DNA of 7,114 nt. Source: a bacterium (lineage in GTDB: Bacteria; RBG-13-66-14). A program made the translations under genes and the position numbers. Below the pieces are notes generated by a model. It saw nothing but the letters and a program-made list of their open reading frames with translations. It ran no database searches and was not told where the DNA came from. Each line of letters opens with the position of its first letter. Position 1 is the first letter of the stretch. Shown piece after piece: positions 1-5,222 of the stretch. Location: the NCBI GenBank assembly GCA_021107695.1, contig JAIOSI010000024.1, positions 1 to 7,114 of the forward strand. The letters are read 5' to 3'.

Positions 1-404
1 ACCACCGAACCAGCGGAATGACCGGGCAGGGATTGTACCTTCAGGGTCAGCTCCGGGAAGGTAAGCTCCGCCGGGTAAGGCGTGAACTCCGGCCAGAAAC
101 GAGGGCGAGGACCGAACTCCGCTCCCCACTGCTCTTTGAGGATCGGAATCCACATCATGTCGCCACTGTGCAGGTAAAGCGGAATATCGTAGCGGTGGGC
201 AAGCTCTCCCGCCGCGCCGAGATGGTCGGGATGCCCGTGGGTCAGGGCAATCGCCACCGGACGCAGGTTCTTACCTTTAAGGAACCGGGCAATCCGCTCC
301 GGCTCCGCTCCAGGGTCGACTATCAAGACTTCATCTCGATTTGTTTCCCAGAGGAAGCAGTTGACCGCCAGCGGTCCCACGGCAAGCTGATACGGTTTAC
401 TCAT
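1..404 (-). CDS. Metallo-beta-lactamase-fold hydrolase, glyoxalase II-like (3' end cut by window)
   Basis: The reading frame starts at an ATG (minus strand, 404) with AAAGG six bases upstream and stays open for 134 codons to the window edge. It carries the metal-binding signature THGHPDH at residues 55-61 (His56, His58, Asp60, His61) and the later LPGHSAGS at 127-133, whose His129 is the expected third-site metal ligand. The N-terminus (GPLAVNCFLWE, then VDPGAEPE) is the usual opening of the small glyoxalase II/YcbL-like branch, cytosolic and commonly binding zinc. Family members are about 200-215 residues, so roughly 70-80 C-terminal residues lie outside. The substrate cannot be told: hydroxyacylglutathione-type thioester hydrolysis is the family reference activity, but many relatives act on other substrates. 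It is divergent from the small gene at 695 and has its own likely promoter. A long plus-strand frame across it is only its antisense shadow. Confidence 0.9.
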   Translation of the reverse strand, partial: MSKPYQLAVGPLAVNCFLWETNRDEVLIVDPGAEPERIARFLKGKNLRPVAIALTHGHPDHLGAAGELAHRYDIPLYLHSGDMMWIPILKEQWGAEFGPRPRFWPEFTPYPAELTFPELTLKVQSLPGHSAGSV

Positions 405-467
405 CCAGACCTTTCGTATTTCGACAAACTTTATTTGACCTCCGCCGGGGAGGCTGCTTATTGTGCC

Positions 468-496
468 GTTATCACCTGTAACGATAGCAGTTACAA
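468..496 (-). promoter_or_regulatory. Candidate sigma70-type promoter for the metallo-hydrolase gene
   Basis: On the minus strand TTGTAA (496-491) is followed after 17 bases by GATAAC (473-468), four of six matches in each hexamer. It would give a leader of about 55 bases before the ATG at 404. The leader contains a short CCTCC/GGAGG stem (439-453). This is a motif match only; no start site is known. Confidence 0.4.
477..495. promoter_or_regulatory. 19-bp dyad TGTAAC-N7-GTTACA, possible operator
   Basis: Two perfect inverted 6-base half sites with a 7-base centre lie across the -35 box and spacer of the leftward candidate promoter. A bound dimeric repressor there would block polymerase. I cannot assign a regulator family. 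A chance dyad in AT-richer promoter DNA remains possible. Confidence 0.3.
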
Positions 497-610
497 GCGG
501 TTAAAAAGTATTTGCTGCTAGCCAGACCGGATGCGTACAATGAATGTGCTTGCGCAAAAATCTTTCATTGCCCAACAATTCTTTAATCGCAAAAACTAAC
601 TGCACAAAAC

Positions 611-639
611 TTGAAAAACTTGACCTTCCCTGCTATTCT
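611..639 (+). promoter_or_regulatory. Sigma70-type promoter for the small plus-strand gene
   Basis: TTGAAA (611-616), a 17-base spacer, then TATTCT (634-639), with TG at 631-632 making an extended -10 element. A-rich DNA lies upstream. The predicted start near 646 gives a leader of about 49 bases ending in the SD AAAGGAG (684-690). It is the best promoter match I see in the window, and its direction and distance fit the gene at 695. Confidence 0.6.
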
Positions 640-694
640 AGTAAGTAGGAGAGAGTTGCGTTCTTCAAGTTCTTTAATACCCTAAAGGAGAAAA

Positions 695-964
695 ATGGCT
701 ACCTACACTGGCTATCTCTACAAACGCCGCCTGCTGATGGGGACGATCTCCGAAGGCTCCGACTATCGCATTCAGATCAACAACAGCTGCTCCATTCCCG
801 TCTGCAAGCGAACCTATCCCTGGGAAGACGACCCTGAGCTGGAGGCACGCCTGCACAACTACATCTCGCTCTCTGGCGAAATTACTGGCAAGGGGATCCT
901 CTACGAGGTCATCTTAGCGGCGAAGTCGCCGCCTTCACAGATAGAATCGCACCTCGCCAACTAG
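695..964 (+). CDS. Small protein of unknown function (89 aa)
   Basis: I do not recognise this protein. It is accepted as real because a good extended -10 promoter and a strong SD (AAAGGAG, four bases before ATG) precede it, and nothing else in the gap explains them. It starts MATYTGYLYKRR and is soluble in character, with no signal peptide or membrane segment. Alternating hydrophobic and polar residues (LMGTISEG, YRIQIN, YISLSGEITG, ILYEVILAA) suggest a small beta-rich fold with an acidic turn, PWEDDPELEARL, at 42-53. Two cysteines (31, 37) are too few for an obvious metal site. The last 15 or so residues (AAKSPPSQIESHLAN) are coded by DNA with a perfect 7-bp inverted repeat and may be a repeat-derived tail. 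It is the only plus-strand gene here, divergent from the metallo-hydrolase and convergent with ino1. A minus-strand frame (674-856) inside it lacks such signals. Confidence 0.75.
   Translation: MATYTGYLYKRRLLMGTISEGSDYRIQINNSCSIPVCKRTYPWEDDPELEARLHNYISLSGEITGKGILYEVILAAKSPPSQIESHLAN
917..932. repeat. Palindrome GCGGCGA-AG-TCGCCGC inside the 3' end of the small gene
   Basis: Perfect 7-bp arms around a 2-base centre, within the codons for the C-terminal tail of the 89-aa protein. It is GC-rich like the palindromes that follow the stop codon. It may be an invading repeat unit, or simply alanine, serine and proline codons. Confidence 0.4.
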
Positions 965-1057
965 GCAACGCGGTGCGTTGCATCACAGACTCGCGGCTGA
1001 GGGGCTGGGTTTGATTAAGTCTCACCCCACGTTGTCCGCTCTCGCTGGTTGCTGCCT
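965..1057 (+). repeat. Direct repeat copy A (93 bp), headed by a 7-3-7 palindrome
   Basis: It begins directly after the stop codon of the small gene with the perfect hairpin GCAACGC-GGT-GCGTTGC (965-981). It aligns with 1185-1276 with seven substitutions and one single-base indel by my count, about 91% identity. The identity is non-coding in character: frames through it shift between copies because of the indel. Confidence 0.9.
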
Positions 1058-1079
1058 GAATGCCGAAAATGCAGGCAGC
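1051..1079. repeat. Hairpin GCTGCCTG / CAGGCAGC
   Basis: Perfect 8-bp arms (1051-1058 and 1072-1079) enclose a 13-base loop. It bridges the end of direct repeat copy A and the start of the element at 1079, so it may be a junction structure between repeat modules. Confidence 0.5.
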
Positions 1080-1142
1080 CAGCTTGAAGCTGGACACACT
1101 TTCGCGGCTACAAAACTCGTCGGGTAACGCTTATCCCCGCGT
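1079..1142 (+). repeat. Interspersed repeat element, copy matching 5158-5222 inverted
   Basis: It opens with the perfect 15-base palindrome CCAGCTT-G-AAGCTGG (1079-1093). The reverse complement of 5158-5222 aligns with it: 1079-1110 has five mismatches in 32 bases, and 1120-1142 has about five in 23, with a weaker stretch and a one-base indel between. The 14-base string GGCAGCCAGCTTGA at 1074-1087 recurs at 1171-1184 directly before direct repeat copy B. Confidence 0.75.
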
Positions 1143-1184
1143 TTGGGTGAACTAAGGCGGACTGCCCGTTGGCAGCCAGCTTGA

Positions 1185-1276
1185 GCAACGCGGTGCGTTG
1201 CATCACAGATTCGCGGCTGAGGGGCTGGGTTTGATTAGTCTCACTCCGCGTTCGCCGCTCCCGCTGGTCGCTGCCT
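1185..1276 (+). repeat. Direct repeat copy B (92 bp)
   Basis: Same orientation as copy A, offset by 220 bases, and starting with the identical palindrome GCAACGC-GGT-GCGTTGC (1185-1201). The first 25 bases are identical between copies and differences increase toward the far end. It is followed at once by the CCCTCTCCCC hairpin, so modules are stacked end to end. Confidence 0.9.
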
Positions 1277-1281
1277 CTTGT

Positions 1282-1304
1282 CCCCTCTCCCCTTTGGGGA
1301 GGGG
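1282..1304. repeat. CCCTCTCCCC/GGGGAGGGG hairpin repeat, copy 1
   Basis: A pyrimidine-rich arm, a TTT loop and a complementary purine arm form a strong stem with one wobble. The same layout occurs at 5024-5046. Elements of this CCCTCTCCCC type are, from general knowledge, common interspersed repeats in several bacterial phyla. Confidence 0.65.
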
Positions 1305-1338
1305 ATGTACACAAAACAGTTCTACCTCTCTCGCGGAG

Positions 1339-1355
1339 GATGAGCTGCGCTCATC
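1339..1355. repeat. 7-3-7 palindrome GATGAGC-TGC-GCTCATC
   Basis: Perfect 7-bp arms with a 3-base loop, the same geometry as the palindromes at 965 and 1185 but with unrelated arm sequence. It lies four bases before the next palindrome at 1360. Confidence 0.6.
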
Positions 1356-1359
1356 TAGT

Positions 1360-1385
1360 GGGCGGATCAGGAGACCCGCCCCTAC
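1360..1385 (-). repeat. GTAGGGG-led palindrome, copy 1
   Basis: On the minus strand it reads GTAGGGG running into a stem of GGGCGGGTC and GATCCGCCC around TCCT, with one G-T wobble. The lead GTAG and the GGG...CCC frame match the elements at 3293 and 5092, while the stem interior differs. Confidence 0.7.
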
Positions 1386-1420
1386 GGGTATTTGGAGGTT
1401 AGAGTGGAAGGCTAATCGTA

Positions 1421-1444
1421 AGGGCAGACTCGCGTGTCTGCCCT
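1421..1444 (+). repeat. Palindrome AGGGCAGAC / GTCTGCCCT, probable fourth relative of the GTAGGGG family
   Basis: Perfect 9-bp arms around TCGCGT, preceded by GTA (GTAAGGG instead of GTAGGGG). It lies about 65 bases beyond the ino1 stop and is the strongest hairpin available to end ino1 transcription, but it has no T tract on that strand. Confidence 0.65.
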
Positions 1445-1508
1445 TTGTTGAACCTACAAGGGCGTACACCAATATCCATTAACTCGGTGCAACCCTGCAT
1501 TGAATCGA

Positions 1509-2591
<1,083 letters not shown>

Positions 2592-2614
2592 ACTATGCTC
2601 GTTATCTGTTTGAG

Positions 2615-3262
2615 TTAACGGTCGTTAGAAAACGACTCGCCAGTTCTGTTGTCCGGCTTGCTTGAATCTTCTTTTTGCTTCAACCGCTTCATGGTGTAGC
2701 TTGCCCGATGCAGTGAGGTAAGGATCGATCCCACGGCGAGAATCACCACGGCGTAGCGGATGAACTCATAACCGAGGAATCCCGCCAGCACCAGGAGCAA
2801 CATCCGCTCCGGACGCTCCCAGAAGCCCACCTTGCACTCGTCGATGAAGTTCTCGGCACGAGCCTTGGAGTAGCTTACGGCAAAGGAGGCTATCAGCGCG
2901 ACCAGAGCGGCGACCAGATACCAGTCCTCGCCCTGTTTGGCAAGGTGATAGGTGATTCCGGCGATTACTGCACCGTCGCCGTAGCGGTCGGTGAAGCTGT
3001 CCAGATACGCTCCGGCATCGCTGGCTTTACCGGTCAGCCGTGCCACCCGCCCGTCGGTCATGTCGAAAAAGCCGGAGGCGAGGTACATCCAGGCGGCGGC
3101 TGTGTAGTTCCCCAGGGCAAAGTAGAGACCGGAACCGAGACAGACCAGCAGGCTGCAGATGGTCAGCGTCGCCGGAGAAACACCGAGAGCGGCGAAGGCT
3201 CTGGCAGGAGCCTCCAGCAGCCACCGTGTACCCCGTCTCGCCCAGTCCCGCCAGAAGATCAC
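2615..3262 (-). CDS. CDP-alcohol phosphatidyltransferase, probable phosphatidylinositol-phosphate synthase
   Basis: A 215-residue inner-membrane enzyme with about six hydrophobic segments (roughly 33-50, 54-66, 97-107, 115-131, 154-166, 168-183). The family signature is complete: D67-x2-D70-G71-x2-A74-R75-x8-G84-x3-D88-x3-D92, whose aspartates bind metal and CDP-diacylglycerol. SYSKARAE (130-137) and ERPER (149-153) match the basic residues that hold inositol phosphate in actinobacterial PgsA1/PIP synthase, and ino1 follows after 23 bases. I therefore infer that it joins inositol 3-phosphate to CDP-diacylglycerol; phosphatidylinositol synthase or another head group is less likely. The start chosen is GTG with AAAGGA eight bases upstream. 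A longer frame to 3379 would run through a palindromic repeat and into the gap gene and is rejected. The tail after 190 is charged and probably cytosolic. Confidence 0.92.
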   Translation of the reverse strand: MIFWRDWARRGTRWLLEAPARAFAALGVSPATLTICSLLVCLGSGLYFALGNYTAAAWMYLASGFFDMTDGRVARLTGKASDAGAYLDSFTDRYGDGAVIAGITYHLAKQGEDWYLVAALVALIASFAVSYSKARAENFIDECKVGFWERPERMLLLVLAGFLGYEFIRYAVVILAVGSILTSLHRASYTMKRLKQKEDSSKPDNRTGESFSNDR

Positions 3263-3292
3263 CTGGAGATTCCTTTGATTCCGTGTAAAGCT

Positions 3293-3316
3293 GTAGGGGC
3301 ACGGCATGCCGTGCCC
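3293..3316 (+). repeat. GTAGGGG-led palindrome, copy 2, between gap and the phosphatidyltransferase gene
   Basis: GTAG is followed by the perfect 20-base palindrome GGGCACGGCATGCCGTGCCC (3297-3316). It fills most of the 68-base gap after the gap stop codon and ends about 17 bases before the SD of the next gene. In a joint transcript it would fold into a very stable stem without a T tract, so it may act as an mRNA-end stabiliser or partial stop rather than a true terminator. Confidence 0.85.
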
Positions 3317-3330
3317 TGAATTCGTTATGG

Positions 3331-4326
3331 CTAGAACAAGCGACCCATCAACTCTGCCGTGCGGCAGGAGTAGCCCCACTCGTTGTCGTACCAGCTCAGA
3401 ATCTTGACCAGCTTGCCGTTGGTCTTCGTAAACTCCGGATCGAAGATCGAGCTGTATGGATTGCCGATATAATCGCTGGAGACCAGCGGCTCCTCGGAGT
3501 AGGCAAGGATGCCTTTGAGGTCGCCCTCGGCAGCCTTCTTCACTGCTGCATTGACCTCAGCGGCGGTAACCTCTCTTCCAACCACACAGACCAGATCAAC
3601 CAGAGAGACATCGGGGGTCGGCACCCGGACGGAGATACCGTCGAGCCTGCCCACCATCTCCGGCATAACCAGCCCAAAAGCCTTGGCAGCTCCGGTGCTG
3701 GTGGGAATCATATTCACCGCAGCGGCACGGGCGCGCCGCAGGTCTTTGTGCAGCAGGTCAAGAATCTTCTCATCCTTGGTGTACGAATGCGTCGTCGTCA
3801 TGAAGCCGTTCTCAATGCCGAAGGCTTCATGAAGCACCCGGACTACCGGAGCCAGACAGTTGGTGGTGCAGCTGGCGTTGGAGATAATTCGGTGGTTCGC
3901 CTTGTCGTAGTCCTTCTTGAAGTTAACTCCCTGCACCACGGTAACATCGGGGTCTATCGCCGGCGCGCTGATGACGACCTTCTTCGCTCCCGCATTCAGA
4001 TGCTTGGTTGCCCCGGCACGGTCCCTGAAGATTCCGGTGCTTTCCAGGACAACCTCAACACCGAGCTTTGCCCAGGGCAGCTTCGCCGGATCGCGCTCGG
4101 CGGTGATGCTGATCTTCCGCCCGTCCACATGAAGGTAGTTATCCTTCACCTTTACCGCAGCGTCAAAACGCCCGTGGACGGAATCGTACTTGAGCAGGTG
4201 AGCCAGGGTGGCAGGATCGGTGATGTCGTTAATGGCGACGATTTCGTACTTTTCTGTGGCGTGGGCGCGGCGCAGCACGGAGCGTCCAATCCGCCCAAAG
4301 CCGTTGATTGCTACCTTGAGAGGCAT
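3331..4326 (-). CDS. gap: Glyceraldehyde-3-phosphate dehydrogenase, type I
   Basis: A 331-residue cytosolic tetramer subunit that oxidises glyceraldehyde 3-phosphate to 1,3-bisphosphoglycerate in glycolysis, and reverses this in gluconeogenesis. NGFGRIGR (8-15) opens the NAD-binding fold; Asp34 at the end of the second strand is the residue that favours NAD over NADP. The catalytic block [12 protein letters not shown] (149-160) carries Cys153, with His180 in TTTHSYT as base, and [10 protein letters not shown] lies near the C-terminus. Where NAD-type enzymes usually have Leu-Pro in ILDLPHKD, this one has Leu-Leu (191-192); the NADP-type Ala-Ser is absent. The ATG at 4326 has AAGGTGG five bases upstream. 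A TTG start at 4344 would add six residues (MNKVVS) but lacks an SD. It is the first gene of the gap, phosphatidyltransferase, ino1 run. Confidence 0.97.
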   Translation of the reverse strand: MPLKVAINGFGRIGRSVLRRAHATEKYEIVAINDITDPATLAHLLKYDSVHGRFDAAVKVKDNYLHVDGRKISITAERDPAKLPWAKLGVEVVLESTGIFRDRAGATKHLNAGAKKVVISAPAIDPDVTVVQGVNFKKDYDKANHRIISNASCTTNCLAPVVRVLHEAFGIENGFMTTTHSYTKDEKILDLLHKDLRRARAAAVNMIPTSTGAAKAFGLVMPEMVGRLDGISVRVPTPDVSLVDLVCVVGREVTAAEVNAAVKKAAEGDLKGILAYSEEPLVSSDYIGNPYSSIFDPEFTKTNGKLVKILSWYDNEWGYSCRTAELMGRLF

Positions 4327-4377
4327 CGAAACCACCTTGTTCAAGTGTTAAGGAGAGGGACAAGAAGCATCCGCTAG

Positions 4378-4406
4378 AGGGTAACACAAAACGCTCTTCC
4401 GGTTAA
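4378..4406 (-). promoter_or_regulatory. Candidate promoter for gap and the genes behind it
   Basis: On the minus strand TTAACC (4406-4401) is followed after 17 bases by TACCCT (4383-4378), with TG in the extended -10 position. The -10 match is weak (three of six). It lies directly behind the terminator of the preceding gene, overlapping the end of its T tract, which is where a gap promoter is expected. It implies a leader of about 45 bases. Confidence 0.4.
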
Positions 4407-4440
4407 AGAAAAACAACAGGGGAACCGTGAGGCTCCCCTG
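4405..4440 (-). terminator. Intrinsic terminator of the flavodoxin-domain gene
   Basis: On the minus strand CAGGGGA and TCCCCTG pair as outer arms with an additional CC/GG pair inside (4440-4417), followed directly by the T-rich tail TTGTTTTTCTTT (4416-4405). It lies 60 bases after the stop codon at 4501 and separates that gene from gap. It is the only classic stem-plus-T-tract terminator I find in the window. Confidence 0.8.
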
Positions 4441-4500
4441 TCAAATGCAATCCAATCGTGGGAGAGAGGCAACAACTACGACGATCTTCCGTGGTAAGGG

Positions 4501-5007
4501 CTAGAACTTGAGCTTACCCACCCAACCGCGAGCGATATCGAAGTCCTTGAAGTCCTGCTCGCCTTCAGTGGGGCTGTCATTCTTGCGAGCGATATTCTGC
4601 ATAATCCCCTTCACCAGGAAGCGGTACTGCTCGAAGTTTTTCATACCGGGGAAGATGCCGACATCGTCGAGCTGCACACCGGGGATTTTCTCCCGCAGCT
4701 TCGGGAAGAACTTCTCATCGAGCATCGCCCTGCCCTCGTCGGAGAGTGCCGAGAGGCAGACCACGAAGAGGTCATAGGGCTTACCCGAAGCGATAACCCG
4801 ACGGGTTAGCTTGGTGGCATGACCGAGCCAGTTCCCGGCGCGGATGCTGCCGCCGATGATTACATGGTCGTAGTCATCAAGCTGCTTTGCCTTCCGAGCG
4901 TCAAGGGCTTCGACCTCATGCCCTGCCTGCTGAAGAGCTTCGGTAATGAACTCGGCGTAGGCCTGGGTGGCACCGTAGCCGGAGGCGTAACCTACGAGGA
5001 TTTTCAT
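4501..5007 (-). CDS. Flavodoxin-domain protein, HemG-like
   Basis: A 168-residue single-domain flavoprotein, cytosolic or membrane-associated. The FMN phosphate loop is YASGYGAT (7-14), followed by the strand-loop VIIGGSIRAGNW (49-60) and LFVVCLSA (80-87), which match the second and third FMN-contacting loops. The later FPGMKNFEQYRFLVKGIMQNIA (119-140) and the closing DFKDFDIARGW resemble the layout of E. coli HemG, the menaquinone-linked protoporphyrinogen oxidase, so it falls in that branch rather than among short electron-carrier flavodoxins. Heme synthesis genes are not nearby, so the real electron partner is unknown. The ATG at 5007 has AAGG eight bases upstream. A frame extending to 5157 reads through two repeats and is rejected as the true N-terminus. 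It follows leuS by 215 bases and ends at a clear terminator. Confidence 0.88.
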   Translation of the reverse strand: MKILVGYASGYGATQAYAEFITEALQQAGHEVEALDARKAKQLDDYDHVIIGGSIRAGNWLGHATKLTRRVIASGKPYDLFVVCLSALSDEGRAMLDEKFFPKLREKIPGVQLDDVGIFPGMKNFEQYRFLVKGIMQNIARKNDSPTEGEQDFKDFDIARGWVGKLKF

Positions 5008-5023
5008 GGGATTTTCCTTATCT

Positions 5024-5046
5024 CCCTTTCCCCCTTGGGGAGAGGG
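5024..5046. repeat. CCCTTTCCCCC/GGGGAGAGGG hairpin repeat, copy 2
   Basis: Pyrimidine arm, TT loop, purine arm, with a further GGGGTGAGGGG stretch to 5059. It is the same kind of element as 1282-1304. On the minus strand its purine side runs into the SD region of the flavodoxin-domain gene, ending about 17 bases before its ATG, so the leader of that gene is partly repeat-derived. Confidence 0.65.
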
Positions 5047-5091
5047 CTGGGGTGAGGGGTGAGAGGCGCACACGATGTTCATGGCAGAAGA

Positions 5092-5115
5092 GGGTACGGC
5101 ACGCCGTACCCCTAC
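5092..5115 (-). repeat. GTAGGGG-led palindrome, copy 3
   Basis: On the minus strand GTAG precedes a 20-base palindrome with perfect 9-bp arms GGGTACGGC and GCCGTACCC around a 2-base centre. It differs from the 3293 copy at matched positions in both arms (TACGGC for CACGGC), so pairing is kept while sequence changes. Confidence 0.85.
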
Positions 5116-5157
5116 GACATCAAAATCGAAGTAACAGAGCGACCATCGGGAGTGCAT

Positions 5158-5222
5158 ACGCGGGAATAAACGCTACTCAATCAAAACGGTCAGCTGCGAA
5201 TCTGTGTCTAGCTTCAAGCTGG
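5158..5222 (-). repeat. Interspersed repeat element, inverted diverged copy of 1079-1142
   Basis: Read on the minus strand it starts three bases after the leuS stop codon with CCAGCTTGAAGCT and aligns with 1079-1142 over its whole length, at about 80-85% in the well-matched parts with one indel. Together with the elements at 5092 and 5024 it makes up most of the 215-base leuS/flavodoxin spacer, in which I see no convincing promoter. Confidence 0.7.

Larger units (their letters stand above)
965..1508. other. Repeat-dense, gene-free gap between convergent genes (about 540 bp)
   Basis: This tail-to-tail spacer between the small plus-strand gene and ino1 holds no believable gene. Short frames exist on both strands, but they lack SD sites and two of them share the same peptide only because the DNA is repeated. 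It is built from the separate repeats listed below. No canonical T-tailed terminator is visible; the hairpins at 965-981 and 1421-1444 could slow or stop transcription from the left and right respectively. I see no transposase remnant or target-site duplication. Confidence 0.8.

Noticed and set aside
18..521. 167-codon plus-strand frame across the metallo-hydrolase gene
   Set aside because: It is antisense to a gene with clear metal-binding motifs, and it has no SD or family resemblance.
620..625. TTGACC as an alternative -35 box
   Set aside because: At 17-base spacing it meets AAGTAG, a poor -10; TTGAAA at 611 pairs properly with TATTCT and the extended TG.
965..1276. Possible CRISPR array
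   Set aside because: Only two 93-bp copies separated by about 127 bases, far from CRISPR repeat and spacer sizes, with no cas genes.
1421..1444. Intrinsic terminator of ino1
   Set aside because: The stem is strong but no T tract follows on the minus strand, and it belongs to the dispersed palindrome family.
909..1482. Several 60-95-codon frames on both strands in the 965-1508 gap
   Set aside because: They lie within repeats, lack SD sites, and two share the peptide QTQPLSRESVMQRTAL only because the DNA is duplicated.
3263..3379. N-terminal extension of the phosphatidyltransferase to an upstream start
   Set aside because: It would overlap the gap coding end and translate the palindromic repeat. 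The GTG at 3262 has an SD and gives the normal family N-terminus.
3748..4377. 209-codon plus-strand frame opposite gap
   Set aside because: Antisense shadow created by strong codon bias in the gap gene; its start has no supporting signals.
5008..5157. N-terminal extension of the flavodoxin-domain protein
   Set aside because: The added residues come from repeat DNA (PSPQPSPQGGKG type), and the ATG at 5007 begins exactly at the first flavodoxin strand with an SD in place.
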